NCBI GenBank assembly: GCA_028694115.1
Contig: JAQUUB010000091.1
Span: forward strand, 1 to 18,093
Source: Lachnospiraceae bacterium
GTDB taxonomy: Bacteria; Bacillota_A; Clostridia; Lachnospirales; Lachnospiraceae
Direction: 5' to 3'
Length of the DNA stretch: 18,093 bases
Positions 6,720-14,190 of this stretch are shown piece by piece; position 1 is the stretch's first letter; the number at the start of each line of letters is the position of its first letter. The notes under the pieces were generated by a model. The model worked only from the letters and a program-made list of their open reading frames with translations, was not told where the DNA came from and did not search any database. The position numbers and the translations under genes are program-made.

Positions 6720-7445
6720 ATGTTGTTACAAGCAATGAAAGCAGAAAATCTGAAATTAAAAGGAAATCCTGTATGGATTGCATTCCTGATTCTTCCAGCC
6801 CTCTCGGCATTGATTGGTACCTTGAATTTCACATATAATCAGGGAGTCTTGAGTAATACATGGAACAGCCTTTGGTCACAGCACACCCTGTTTCTATGCT
6901 ATTTCTTTCTCCCCCCATTAATTGGTACTTATTGTGCCTATCTGTGGAGAATGGAATATTTTAACCGCAATCTTAACTTTTATATGACAGTACCCATACC
7001 ACGAACCTATCTGCTGCTCAGCAAGCTGTTTACAGCCACTAAAATGGTATGTCTATCAATTGCATGGATATTTTTTCTTTTCGTGGTGTGTGGTAAAATT
7101 GCACACATTACAGAACCACTGCCTATATCTTTAGTGGAATGGTTTCTTTGTGGACTTCTTGGAGGTCTGGCAATATGCAGTCTTCAGCTGCTCCTGTCTA
7201 TGATCATTCGCTCCTTTTCGATTCCAATTGGCATTTCACTGCTCGGTGGAATACTAGGACTAATGTTTACCACAAAAGGATATATGCTCTACTGGCCCTA
7301 CGCATTATTATCCTATGGTATGCGTGCTAACAAACCAGGAATGCAAATAGAACTATTTCCATTTGTTGTAAGTAATTGTATGTTTATTATTGTTTTTATG
7401 GTGTTATCTGCCTTAATTCTAACGCACCGAGATGTGAATGCATAA
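6720..7445 (+). CDS. Lantibiotic-immunity-type ABC permease, MutG-like
   Basis: A 241-residue membrane protein and the second permease of the transporter. It opens with the usual 'MLLQAMKAENLKLKGNPVWIAFLILPALSALIGTLNFTYNQ' and contains six or so hydrophobic segments ending near residue 236. The 'LWRMEYFNRNLNFYMTVPIPRTYLLLSKL' loop at about 79-107 matches the cytoplasmic loop seen in MutG/NisG-type subunits. A strong AGGAGG site in the 3' end of the previous gene serves its ATG. A bidirectional terminator follows. With the ATPase and first permease it would move or expel a membrane-active peptide; no peptide gene is present to name it. Confidence 0.85.
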   Translation: MLLQAMKAENLKLKGNPVWIAFLILPALSALIGTLNFTYNQGVLSNTWNSLWSQHTLFLCYFFLPPLIGTYCAYLWRMEYFNRNLNFYMTVPIPRTYLLLSKLFTATKMVCLSIAWIFFLFVVCGKIAHITEPLPISLVEWFLCGLLGGLAICSLQLLLSMIIRSFSIPIGISLLGGILGLMFTTKGYMLYWPYALLSYGMRANKPGMQIELFPFVVSNCMFIIVFMVLSALILTHRDVNA

Positions 7446-7474
7446 AAAAAGAGCTGTCAATTGACAGCCCTTTT
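7444..7474. terminator. Bidirectional terminator between converging operons
   Basis: GAGCTGTCAA and TTGACAGCCC form an inverted repeat with one A-C mismatch (G-T on the other strand). It is flanked by A7 on the left and T4 on the right, so the hairpin ends in U's in both directions. It serves the ABC operon on the plus strand and the cellobiose phosphorylase gene on the minus strand, whose stop lies five bases away. Confidence 0.85.
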
Positions 7475-7478
7475 AAGG

Positions 7479-9914
7479 TTAACCCATAGTAACAACTACG
7501 TTATATTCTGCTTTTCCTTTTTCATATGGAATGATATTACCATCAACTGGTTTACCATCAACAACAACGGAGACAATCCCTTTTTCAACATTGCTAGGAT
7601 TTTTTACTTCGATATGGTAAGTACCTTCTCTAAACTTTCTAGTTAATGAGAAATCTCCAAATCCTTTAGGAGTACAAGGATTTACACAAAGTCCCTTATG
7701 AGTAGTGGTAAGACCAAGGATATATTGCGATATATTAACAAAAGTCCATGCAGCGGTACCTGTTAACCAACTATTTTTAGCTTCTCCATGGTATTTAGCA
7801 TCAGCACCAGCAATCATCTGAGCATATACATAAGGTTCTGTTCTATGAATTTCGCTAATCTCTTCCGTATATGCAGGACATGTCTTTTGATAAATCTCAA
7901 AGGCACGATCTCCACGTCCGATAACAGTCTCAGCTATTGAAACCCAAGGATTGTTATGACAGAAGATACCAGCATTTTCTTTGTATCCAGGTGGATAAGA
8001 AGAAACCTCTCCAAGTTCAACATGATATTTTGTATAAGCCGGCTGTAATATCATAACACCGTACTTTGTATCTAATCGTTCCTTTACAGAATCAAGAGCT
8101 TTCTTTGCTTCGCCAGTTTCAACACCTACTCCAGCGAGAACACAGAAACCTTGAGGCTCAATGAAAATCTGGCCTTCTTCGCACTCTTTTGAACCAACTT
8201 TATTACTGTATGCATCATATGCACGAACAAACCATTCTCCATCCCAGCCATCGGTCAGAAGAGCTTTGTTCATTTCTTCAACTTCTGCTAGAGCTTTCTT
8301 TGCTTCCTCAGCTTTTCCAATTAATTCACATAATTCAGCATATTCTCTACCATATTTAACAAACATACCGCCAATGAATATGGACTCTGCTACAGGACCT
8401 TCAGAAGGTCCAAATGTCTGAAAGGATTCACCGGGATGCTCTGAGAAACAGTTCAGATTCAAACAGTCATTCCAATCGGCACGTCCAATAAGTGGTAATT
8501 TGTGAGGGCCTTTATGATTAACTATGTAATTCAAAGAACGTGTTAAATGATCAAATAATGGAGTTGCTTTTGATTCATCGTTATCATATGGTACCATTTC
8601 ATCTAAAATAGAGATATCACCAGTCTCTTTAATATAAGCACTAGTTCCGGCAATTAACCATAATGGATCATCATTAAATCCACTTCCAATATCGGAATTC
8701 CCTTTTTTAGTGAGTGGCTGATATTGATGATATGCACTACCATCTTCAAATTGTGTAGATGCAATATCTATAATACGTTCTCTTGCACGATCAGGAATTA
8801 AATGAACAAAACCAAGTAAATCCTGACAGGAATCACGGAATCCCATTCCACGGCCAATTCCTGATTCATAATAGGAAGCGGAGCGTGACATATTAAATGT
8901 AACCATGCACTGATATTGATTCCATATATTTACCATTCTATTTACTTTATCATTACTAGAAGCAACAGAGTATTTTGAAAGTAAAGATTTCCAGTATGAC
9001 TGAAGTTCTGCGAATGCTTTTTCTACATCAGAATCGGTTTTATATTTTGCAAGCATTTCATTTGCAGGTTTTTTGTTAATAATACCAGGTTTTTCCCATT
9101 TATCTTCGTTTGGATTTTCTACATAACCTAATACATATACATAAGATTTTGTTTCACCTGGTTTTAAAGTTATATTAATTTGCTGAGAAGCAATAGGAGA
9201 CCAGCCACTAGCCATTGAATTTGTACATTTACCATTCTCAACTACCTCAGGCATGTCAGGACCACGATAGGAACCAAGGAATGTATCACGAATTGTGTCA
9301 AAACCATCAATATCGCTATTTACTGAATAAACTGCATAATGATTACGGCGTTCGCGGTATTCCGTTTTATGATAAATCGTAGATCCAATTACTTCTACTT
9401 CACCAATGCTTAAATTTCTCTGGAAGTTTGTCATATCATCCATTGCATTCCATAAACAGAATTCTACATAGGAGAAAAGAGAAATCGTCTTTTCGGAAGA
9501 ACTCATATTTGATAGTTTCACTTGTGTAACTTCACAAGTATCATTCATTGGAATAAAAGTAAGTACGGAAGCTTTTACATCGTTTTTAGAAGATATAAAA
9601 CGGCTATAACCTAATCCGTGACGACACTCATAGGAATCAAGTTCTGTTTTTGTAGGTTGCCATCCAGGATTCCAAACAGAATCCCCATCTTTAATATAGA
9701 AGTATTTACCATTTGTATCGCATGGTACATCATTATAGCGATAACGCGTAAGTCTCAATAATTTCGCATCTTTATAGAAAGAATATCCTCCAGATGTATT
9801 AGAAATTAAAGAAAAAAAGTCATTACATCCCAAATAATTAATCCATGGCAAGGGAGTTTTAGGGGTGGTAATGACGTATTCCTGATTTTCATCATCAAAA
9901 AAACCAAATTTCAT
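7479..9914 (-). CDS. Cellobiose phosphorylase (GH94)
   Basis: This 811-residue enzyme converts cellobiose plus phosphate to glucose 1-phosphate and glucose in the cytoplasm, sparing ATP. The N terminus [29 protein letters not shown], the '[13 protein letters not shown]' and '[18 protein letters not shown]' blocks and the '[14 protein letters not shown]' segment at 352-364 closely follow the Clostridium thermocellum enzyme as I remember it, which has the same length. The general acid is expected at D483 in [12 protein letters not shown]. Phosphate and sugar loops '[12 protein letters not shown]' and '[18 protein letters not shown]' are intact. No signal peptide is present. GGAGAA precedes the ATG. 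It diverges from a LacI-family gene and carries that regulon's operator motif in its leader, so cellobiose-dependent derepression is likely. Cellobiose rather than longer cellodextrins is preferred because of the strong likeness and length. Confidence 0.96.
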   Translation of the reverse strand: MKFGFFDDENQEYVITTPKTPLPWINYLGCNDFFSLISNTSGGYSFYKDAKLLRLTRYRYNDVPCDTNGKYFYIKDGDSVWNPGWQPTKTELDSYECRHGLGYSRFISSKNDVKASVLTFIPMNDTCEVTQVKLSNMSSSEKTISLFSYVEFCLWNAMDDMTNFQRNLSIGEVEVIGSTIYHKTEYRERRNHYAVYSVNSDIDGFDTIRDTFLGSYRGPDMPEVVENGKCTNSMASGWSPIASQQINITLKPGETKSYVYVLGYVENPNEDKWEKPGIINKKPANEMLAKYKTDSDVEKAFAELQSYWKSLLSKYSVASSNDKVNRMVNIWNQYQCMVTFNMSRSASYYESGIGRGMGFRDSCQDLLGFVHLIPDRARERIIDIASTQFEDGSAYHQYQPLTKKGNSDIGSGFNDDPLWLIAGTSAYIKETGDISILDEMVPYDNDESKATPLFDHLTRSLNYIVNHKGPHKLPLIGRADWNDCLNLNCFSEHPGESFQTFGPSEGPVAESIFIGGMFVKYGREYAELCELIGKAEEAKKALAEVEEMNKALLTDGWDGEWFVRAYDAYSNKVGSKECEEGQIFIEPQGFCVLAGVGVETGEAKKALDSVKERLDTKYGVMILQPAYTKYHVELGEVSSYPPGYKENAGIFCHNNPWVSIAETVIGRGDRAFEIYQKTCPAYTEEISEIHRTEPYVYAQMIAGADAKYHGEAKNSWLTGTAAWTFVNISQYILGLTTTHKGLCVNPCTPKGFGDFSLTRKFREGTYHIEVKNPSNVEKGIVSVVVDGKPVDGNIIPYEKGKAEYNVVVTMG

Positions 9915-9989
9915 AGTGATTCTTCTCCAATCTAAATAATAGTATTAGTAGTTTACTTTTGTAATAAAATATTGCATCTGCGAAGTGTA

Positions 9990-10002
9990 GAAAACGATTA
10001 AG
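9990..10002. promoter_or_regulatory. LacI-type operator, phosphorylase leader
   Basis: GAAAACGATTAAG contains the AAnCGnTT core of LacI-family operators. It lies about 30 bases downstream of the phosphorylase -10 box, inside the predicted leader, so a bound repressor would act as a roadblock. It is identical over 13 bases to the copies at 10329 and 17428. Confidence 0.8.
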
Positions 10003-10031
10003 TATTACTTTACAGTTGTTTTTACAAGTCG

Positions 10032-10060
10032 ATTATACCTTATGATAAATGTAAAATCAA
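10032..10060 (-). promoter_or_regulatory. Promoter of cellobiose phosphorylase
   Basis: On the minus strand TTGATT (10060-10055) and TATAAT (10037-10032) have a 17-base spacer. Transcription would begin near 10025, giving a leader of about 110 bases. The boxes are identical to those of the divergent repressor promoter. Confidence 0.8.
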
Positions 10061-10291
10061 TACAATATTATTGAAATGTGCATAATATGAGACAACAATA
10101 AACATTAAAAATCAATTTTATTCTAATTAAAAATTAAATAATATTATGTATTTGTTAGCTCAAAAAACTAAAATAACGAAAATATTAAGTTGAATTTAAA
10201 CAAAATACAAACTACTGGAAAATTATATATATTATTTAAATATTCTTAAGACAAAAATTATAATAATTAAACAAAAAAATTCAAATTACTA

Positions 10292-10320
10292 TTGATTATA
10301 TATGTAAATAGTATTATAAT
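10292..10320 (+). promoter_or_regulatory. Promoter of the LacI-family repressor gene
   Basis: TTGATT at 10292-10297 and TATAAT at 10315-10320 are spaced by 17 bases. The predicted start near 10327 is immediately followed by an operator copy, which suggests autorepression. Confidence 0.82.
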
Positions 10321-10328
10321 TTTATTGC

Positions 10329-10341
10329 GAAAACGATTAAG
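10329..10341. promoter_or_regulatory. LacI-type operator, repressor gene
   Basis: GAAAACGATTAAG begins eight bases after the -10 box. The same spacing is found for the copy at 17428. With flanks, GCGAAAACGATTAAG is shared by these two sites. Confidence 0.85.
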
Positions 10342-10360
10342 CGTCTGATGAGGAAAACAA

Positions 10361-11377
10361 ATGGTATCTATGAAAGATATATCACTACGGTGTGGCGTTT
10401 CTGTTGCAACTGTAAGCAAGGCAATGAACAATCACAGTGATATTGGAGAAGAAACAAAAAAACATATTAAGAAAGTTGCAAAAGAAATGGGATATTTTCC
10501 GAATTCTTCTGCAAGAGCACTCAAAACAAATCGTACATATAATCTAGGTGTACTTTTTGTAGACGAAGCTCGAAGTGGATTAACTCATGATTACTTTGCA
10601 AATGTTTTAGATAGCTTTAAAGTCACAGCAGAAAATAAGGGCTATGATATAACTTTTATTAACTGTAATCAAGAGCATCATAAGATGTCGTATTTAGAGC
10701 ATAGTAAATATAGGGGTATCGATGGAGTCGTTATTGCCTGTGTGGATTTTAATGATCCGGAGGTTCTGGATTTGATAAAAAGCGATGTGCCTGTTGTAAC
10801 AATCGATCATGTATTTGATAATCGAACGGGTATTGTGTCCGACAATGTAAAGGGAATTCGCGAGTTAATTACTTACATTGTGGGGATGGGACATAAAAAA
10901 ATCGCATATATACATGGAGCTGATTCTTCAGTTACTCAAAACAGATTAGGAAGTTTTTACAGAACATTGGATGAGTTAGGAATTGAAGTGCCTGATGAAT
11001 ATATTAAAAACGGTATTTACCGTGATCCGAATACATCTGCAAAACTCACAAAAGAATTACTTGAGCTTAAAGAAAAGCCTACGTGTATTTTATATCCAGA
11101 TGATTATGCTTGCATTGGTGGCATTAATGCGATTAAGGAAAAAGGTCTTAATATACCAGATGATATTTCAGTAGCTGGATATGATGGAATTAATATTGCA
11201 AAAGTCTTAGAACCTAAAATAACGACATTAGAACAAGATACGAAAACATTGGGTAAAATGGCAGCAGAAAAGCTCATTAACCTGATTGAAAGGCCTAAAA
11301 CGGCTTTGATTGAGAGGGTAGTAGTTCAAGGAAGGGTACTTCCTGGAGATTCTGTAAAAAACTTGGAATCTCTATAA
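10361..11377 (+). CDS. LacI-family transcriptional repressor, probably of cellobiose use
   Basis: A 338-residue regulator with an N-terminal helix-turn-helix (about 4-23, SMKDISLRCGVSVATVSKAMNN). The hinge helix NSSARALKTNRT at 48-59 would insert into the operator's minor groove, and a periplasmic-binding-like sensor domain runs from about 60 to 330. Motifs such as 'GVLFVDEARSGLTHDYFANVLDS' and 'PDDISVAGYDGINIAKVLEPKITTLEQDTKTLG' are standard for the family. ATG 10361 is preferred over ATG 10370 because GAGG at 10350-10353 is correctly spaced for it. It diverges from the cellobiose phosphorylase gene, and identical operators at both promoters and at a sugar-binding-protein gene 6 kb away suggest it controls all three. 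The inducer is inferred, not shown. Confidence 0.93.
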   Translation: MVSMKDISLRCGVSVATVSKAMNNHSDIGEETKKHIKKVAKEMGYFPNSSARALKTNRTYNLGVLFVDEARSGLTHDYFANVLDSFKVTAENKGYDITFINCNQEHHKMSYLEHSKYRGIDGVVIACVDFNDPEVLDLIKSDVPVVTIDHVFDNRTGIVSDNVKGIRELITYIVGMGHKKIAYIHGADSSVTQNRLGSFYRTLDELGIEVPDEYIKNGIYRDPNTSAKLTKELLELKEKPTCILYPDDYACIGGINAIKEKGLNIPDDISVAGYDGINIAKVLEPKITTLEQDTKTLGKMAAEKLINLIERPKTALIERVVVQGRVLPGDSVKNLESL

Positions 11378-11398
11378 ATTTAATTTGTGAAAAGTTGT

Positions 11399-11440
11399 CA
11401 GAAAACCTCTTGCTCTGTTGGCAAGAGGTTTTCTGATTTT
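11399..11440 (+). terminator. Rho-independent terminator of the repressor gene
   Basis: A perfect 15-bp stem (CAGAAAACCTCTTGC with GCAAGAGGTTTTCTG) with a seven-base loop, then ATTTT. It lies 22 bases after the repressor stop. Confidence 0.93.
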
Positions 11441-11543
11441 AAATAAATTGGAAGCAGACTAGCCATAATACTAGTGATTTGGTACAATAGATTGATAAAT
11501 TACTAAAAATAAAATTATTTTCATTTTGTAGGAAGGATTACTT

Positions 11544-11960
11544 ATGAATAAGGAAGATTTTTTAGAAAAATTACGTTTATCACTATTAGGGGAAGTAGAT
11601 AGTAATGTCATTAATGATAATATAAATTATTATGAAGAATATATTATGTCTGAAATTAGAAAAGGGAAAATGGAAGCAGATGTTCTGACAATGCTTGGGG
11701 ATCCAAGACTAATTGCTAAGACTATAATTGAAACTAATCAAAATAGTAATTATAGTAGAAATGAAGAATATGTGGGTGAAAGAGAAGAAAAAGGTAGAAC
11801 TAAGATTTATCAATTGCCTAGGTGGGTTATCTGGTTGGTAATTGCACTTGTTATTATAGTAATCATAGGCATTCTGGGATCTGTAGTATATCTATTAGCC
11901 CCCATTATAATTCCACTGGTTTTAGTAGCTATTATTGTAAGATACATTAATAGAAGATAA
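11544..11960 (+). CDS. HAAS/DUF1700-domain membrane protein
   Basis: A 138-residue protein with an N-terminal HAAS-type (DUF1700) helical domain and a membrane tail. MNKEDFLEKLRLSLLGEV, YYEEY at 29-33, the amphipathic 'GKMEADVLTMLGDPRLIAKTII' and LGDP at 51-54 match that domain. A charged linker (about 65-90) leads to hydrophobic segments at about 94-118 and 119-134, ending RYINRR on the cytoplasmic side. The ATG has AGGAAGGA upstream. Family members usually lie next to a PadR-type regulator and act in envelope-stress or signalling circuits; no such gene is adjacent here, as the neighbours are a terminated repressor gene and a stem-loop array. Function is therefore open. Confidence 0.82.
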   Translation: MNKEDFLEKLRLSLLGEVDSNVINDNINYYEEYIMSEIRKGKMEADVLTMLGDPRLIAKTIIETNQNSNYSRNEEYVGEREEKGRTKIYQLPRWVIWLVIALVIIVIIGILGSVVYLLAPIIIPLVLVAIIVRYINRR

Positions 11961-11963
11961 AAG

Positions 11964-12080
11964 TGTGAGAAGATATACTAACGCATGAGAGAACCATGCT
12001 AAGTATATCTAAGTTTCACAGTGTGAGAAGTGATTCTAAGGAGCCAAAAAACTGCTCCTAAGAATCACTAAGTCTCACAC
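11964..12080 (+). repeat. Two back-to-back stem-loop units with shared clamp
   Basis: Unit 1 (11964-12020): outer stem TGTGAGA/TTTCACA, inner stem AGATATACT/AGTATATCT, then GCATG/CATGC around a 7-base loop. Unit 2 (12021-12080): outer stem GTGTGAGA/TCTCACAC, inner stem AGTGATTCT/AGAATCACT, then AGGAGC/GCTCCT around a 9-base loop. Both keep a 3-base AAG bulge at the same place on the 3' side. The inner stems differ in sequence yet stay paired. There is no T tract, so neither is a standard terminator. The element starts four bases after the DUF1700 stop. Confidence 0.85.
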
Positions 12081-12082
12081 AG

Positions 12083-12106
12083 GAAGAAGCCGCAAGCGCC
12101 TTCTTC
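12083..12106 (+). other. Hairpin GAAGAAG/CTTCTTC
   Basis: A 7-bp stem with further inner C-G pairs follows the two-unit array after two bases. It has no T tract. Confidence 0.6.
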
Positions 12107-12155
12107 TGAATGTATGTTAATGTTTACGGACGAATATAAAAATGTACAAAAGTAT

Positions 12156-12183
12156 ACAAGCCTTGGGGGAAACCAAGGCTTGT
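12156..12183 (+). other. Perfect 11-bp hairpin without U-tract
   Basis: ACAAGCCTTGG pairs with CCAAGGCTTGT around loop GGGAAA. The sequence after it is AATGAGGGG, so it is not a Rho-independent terminator. It may be an RNA-stabilising or protein-binding structure. Confidence 0.75.
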
Positions 12184-12385
12184 AATGAGGGGAGTATAAA
12201 TAATTAATAAGGGGTTATCATAAAAAGAATTATTGAAGGGTAAACTCTTTTTACAAAAATATAATATCATTGATTTCGATAAAATGCAACAAAAAAATTT
12301 TCTTTTTATAATTTTATATTTTCACAAAATTACGAGTATAAAATTAAACTTTAATGAAATAATAGTACCGTAACATAAATATTTT

Positions 12386-12401
12386 GGAGAAGGAATTCTC
12401 C
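12386..12401 (+). promoter_or_regulatory. Hairpin just before the small-protein ribosome binding site
   Basis: GGAGAA-GGAA-TTCTCC forms a perfect 6-bp stem with a GGAA loop, two bases before the AAGGGAG site used at 12404. Its 5' arm and loop look like a Shine-Dalgarno sequence and the 3' arm like an anti-Shine-Dalgarno, which could affect translation of the next gene. Confidence 0.45.
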
Positions 12402-12417
12402 TGAAGGGAGATATAAA

Positions 12418-12579
12418 ATGGCTGATAACATGAATAACTCAACAAACAAAAATCAGAAAAACAAGATGAATGATAGTATTAATGGACAGAATTCATCTAA
12501 AAACAAAAATCAGAATAAAGCTAGTAATTCATCCAAAAATGATACAAACTCTTCTGATTACACAAGCGACAATTATTAA
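12418..12579 (+). CDS. Small Asn/Ser/Lys-rich hydrophilic protein, possibly spore-associated
   Basis: A 53-residue protein, MADNMNNSTNKNQKNKMNDS..., made almost only of Asn, Ser, Lys, Gln and Asp, with no hydrophobic segment. A short repeated pattern, SSKNKNQNK and related SSKND / TNKNQKNK, runs along it. It is likely real: AAGGGAG lies at 12404-12410, seven bases before the ATG, and a clear terminator follows 17 bases after the stop, making a single-gene unit. The composition recalls gamma-type small acid-soluble spore proteins and other small Asn-rich spore proteins of Firmicutes, but no diagnostic motif is present, so the spore link is a guess. I saw no convincing sporulation-sigma promoter upstream. 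Confidence 0.7.
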   Translation: MADNMNNSTNKNQKNKMNDSINGQNSSKNKNQNKASNSSKNDTNSSDYTSDNY

Positions 12580-12596
12580 TTAGCAAATTAAAGAAA

Positions 12597-12634
12597 AGAA
12601 GCGGCAGAACCGGTAACGGAGCTGTCGCTTCTTT
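12597..12634 (+). terminator. Terminator of the small-protein gene
   Basis: AGAAGCGGCAG pairs with CTGTCGCTTCT (11 bp, one G-T), with a short inner CCG/CGG stem in the loop, followed by TT and CATAT. The T tract is short but the stem is strong. Confidence 0.75.
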
Positions 12635-12666
12635 CATATCATAATATATGAGATGGGGGCGATATA

Positions 12667-12975
12667 GTGCAAATAGAAATGATACCAGCAAAGATGCTGG
12701 ATATATATATAAATCGGAATGAAACAGTGATTGTAGATGTTCGAAATCAGGAGGAGTATAACAGAGGACATATAAGAGGTGCAATCAATATTTCATATGA
12801 GGAAGAAAGCAAGCTTTGCCAATTGTCAAAAAGTAAGACATATATTGTTTATTGTGATAGGGGTGCGGTAAGTTTAATTGCGGCAAGATTAATGATAAAA
12901 TGTGGATTGAATGTAAAAGCAATTACAGGAGGAATCGTAGCTTACAGAGGCGTGAATTATATTGACATGCAGTAA
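12667..12975 (+). CDS. Single-domain rhodanese-like protein, GTG start
   Basis: A 102-residue cytoplasmic protein that is one rhodanese domain. The Cdc25-type 'VIVDVRNQEEYNRGHIRGAINI' block covers 21-42. The active-site loop is C63-DRGAVS, with C63 expected to carry the persulfide sulfur, and the closing 'VKAITGGIVAYRG' follows at 83-95. Length is normal for stand-alone rhodaneses. The GTG at 12667 is chosen because a G-rich GGGGG site lies just upstream and the next start (ATG 12679) would cut into the first helix. It is separated by a terminator from the small-protein gene. The gap to the methyltransferase is 71 bases without a terminator, so it may lead that operon. Sulfur donor and acceptor are unknown. 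Confidence 0.88.
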   Translation: MQIEMIPAKMLDIYINRNETVIVDVRNQEEYNRGHIRGAINISYEEESKLCQLSKSKTYIVYCDRGAVSLIAARLMIKCGLNVKAITGGIVAYRGVNYIDMQ

Positions 12976-13046
12976 ACGCTACCTTAATATATAAGATATG
13001 TAAATAATAGGTTTCTTAGATAAAAAGATAGGAAAAAGTATAAAAT

Positions 13047-14189
13047 ATGAGAAAAATGGAATTAATTGCACCTTGTCATTTTGGACTTGAGGCAGTACTA
13101 AAAAAAGAAATAATGGACCTTGGATATGATGTATCATTAGTAGAGGATGGAAGAGTAACCTTTTTAGGCGATGAAGATGGTGTTGCAAGGGCTAATATTT
13201 TTTTGCGTACAGCGGAAAGAATTTTAATAAAAGTAGGTACTTTTAAAGCAACAACCTATGATGAACTGTTTGAAGGTACAAAAGCTATTAGTTGGGAAGA
13301 ATATATACCTCAAGATGGGAAGTTCTGGGTGGCAAAAGCTGCGAGCGTAAAAAGCAAGCTTTTTAGTCCGACAGATATTCAATCAATTATTAAGAAAGCC
13401 ATGGTAGAAAAACTAAAGAAAACGTACAAAACGGAATGGTTTAAAGAGGATGGAGCGAGTTTTCCATTAAGAGTATTTTTAATGAAGGATGAGGTTACGA
13501 TTGCTCTTGATACAACAGGTGTCTCTTTACACAAAAGGGGATATCGTAAATTAGTGAGCAAGGCTCCCATAGCTGAAAACTTAGCAGCCTCTTTAATTAT
13601 GCTTACACCATGGAATAAAGATAGAGTCTTAGTGGATCCTTTTTGCGGATCGGGAACCATACCGATTGAGGCAGCTATGATTGCAGCTAATATGGCACCC
13701 GGCATGAATCGGTCGTTTACGGCGGAACAATGGGAAAATATAATAGCTAAGAAATATTGGTATGAATGTTTGGATGAAGCAAATGAACTACTTGATTTGT
13801 CGGTAGAAACTGACATTCAAGGCTATGACATAGATGGTGAAATTGTAAATGCTGCAAGAGAAAACGCGAAACTTGCTGGAGTTGATAAATTGATTCATTT
13901 TCAACAAAGGGGAGTGGATGAGTTGAGTCATCCTAAAAAATATGGATTTATTATAACTAATCCACCTTATGGGGAAAGAATTGAAGATAAAAATGCATTA
14001 CCCGATTTATATGGTACTTTTGGAAAAAGTCTTAGACGTTTAGATACATGGTCCACTTATATGATTACAAGTTATGATGAGGCAGAAAAATTTATAGGAA
14101 GAAAAGCTGATAAAAACAGAAAAATATATAATGGCATGATGAAAACCTATTTTTATCAATTTCTAGGTCCTAAACCACCGAGAAGATAA
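13047..14189 (+). CDS. THUMP-domain class I SAM-dependent RNA methyltransferase (RlmL/YpsC-like)
   Basis: A 380-residue RNA methyltransferase of the group that includes the N2-guanine 23S rRNA methylase domain of RlmL and Bacillus YpsC. A ferredoxin-like/THUMP half (about 4-155) opens with 'ELIAPCHFGLEAVLKKEI' and precedes the catalytic Rossmann half. 'LHKRGYRKLVSKAPIAENLAASLI' at 161-184 and DPFCGSGTIPIEA at 197-209 form the SAM-binding motif I region, and NPPYGER at 305-311 is the catalytic motif IV. All key motifs are intact. The start could also be the ATG at 13056. The amidase-like gene begins one base after its stop, implying an operon. The exact RNA base modified is inferred from the family. 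Confidence 0.92.
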   Translation: MRKMELIAPCHFGLEAVLKKEIMDLGYDVSLVEDGRVTFLGDEDGVARANIFLRTAERILIKVGTFKATTYDELFEGTKAISWEEYIPQDGKFWVAKAASVKSKLFSPTDIQSIIKKAMVEKLKKTYKTEWFKEDGASFPLRVFLMKDEVTIALDTTGVSLHKRGYRKLVSKAPIAENLAASLIMLTPWNKDRVLVDPFCGSGTIPIEAAMIAANMAPGMNRSFTAEQWENIIAKKYWYECLDEANELLDLSVETDIQGYDIDGEIVNAARENAKLAGVDKLIHFQQRGVDELSHPKKYGFIITNPPYGERIEDKNALPDLYGTFGKSLRRLDTWSTYMITSYDEAEKFIGRKADKNRKIYNGMMKTYFYQFLGPKPPRR

Positions 14190-14190
14190 G

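Larger units (their letters stand above)
9915..10360. other. AT-rich divergent control region
   Basis: This gene-free stretch of 446 bases separates the phosphorylase and repressor genes. It holds one promoter and one copy of the GAAAACGATTAAG motif for each gene, listed separately. The centre (about 10065-10285) is very rich in A and T with A- and T-tracts. I see no ORF, RNA gene or further repeat in it. The two operators are about 340 bases apart, so a DNA loop is possible but unproven. Confidence 0.8.
11961..12417. other. Gene-free region with four hairpins
   Basis: This 457-base gap contains the two paired stem-loop units, then a GAAGAAG/CTTCTTC hairpin (12083-12106), a perfect 11-bp hairpin (12156-12183), a very AT-rich stretch (about 12190-12380) and a small hairpin before the next gene. 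I see no ORF with a ribosome binding site and no tRNA. It could encode a structured RNA on either strand, but no clear promoter was found. Confidence 0.75.

Noticed and set aside
11964..12183. Stem-loop array as a CRISPR array or a chain of terminators
   Set aside because: There are only two clamp units, no spacer pattern with constant repeats, no cas genes, and no T tracts after the stems.
12521..12784. 87-residue open frame on the minus strand
   Set aside because: It crosses the small-protein gene, a terminator and the rhodanese start, and shows no domain.
13379..13816. 145-residue open frame on the minus strand
   Set aside because: It is antisense to the core of the RNA methyltransferase, whose motifs are intact; it lacks a ribosome binding site and a recognisable domain.
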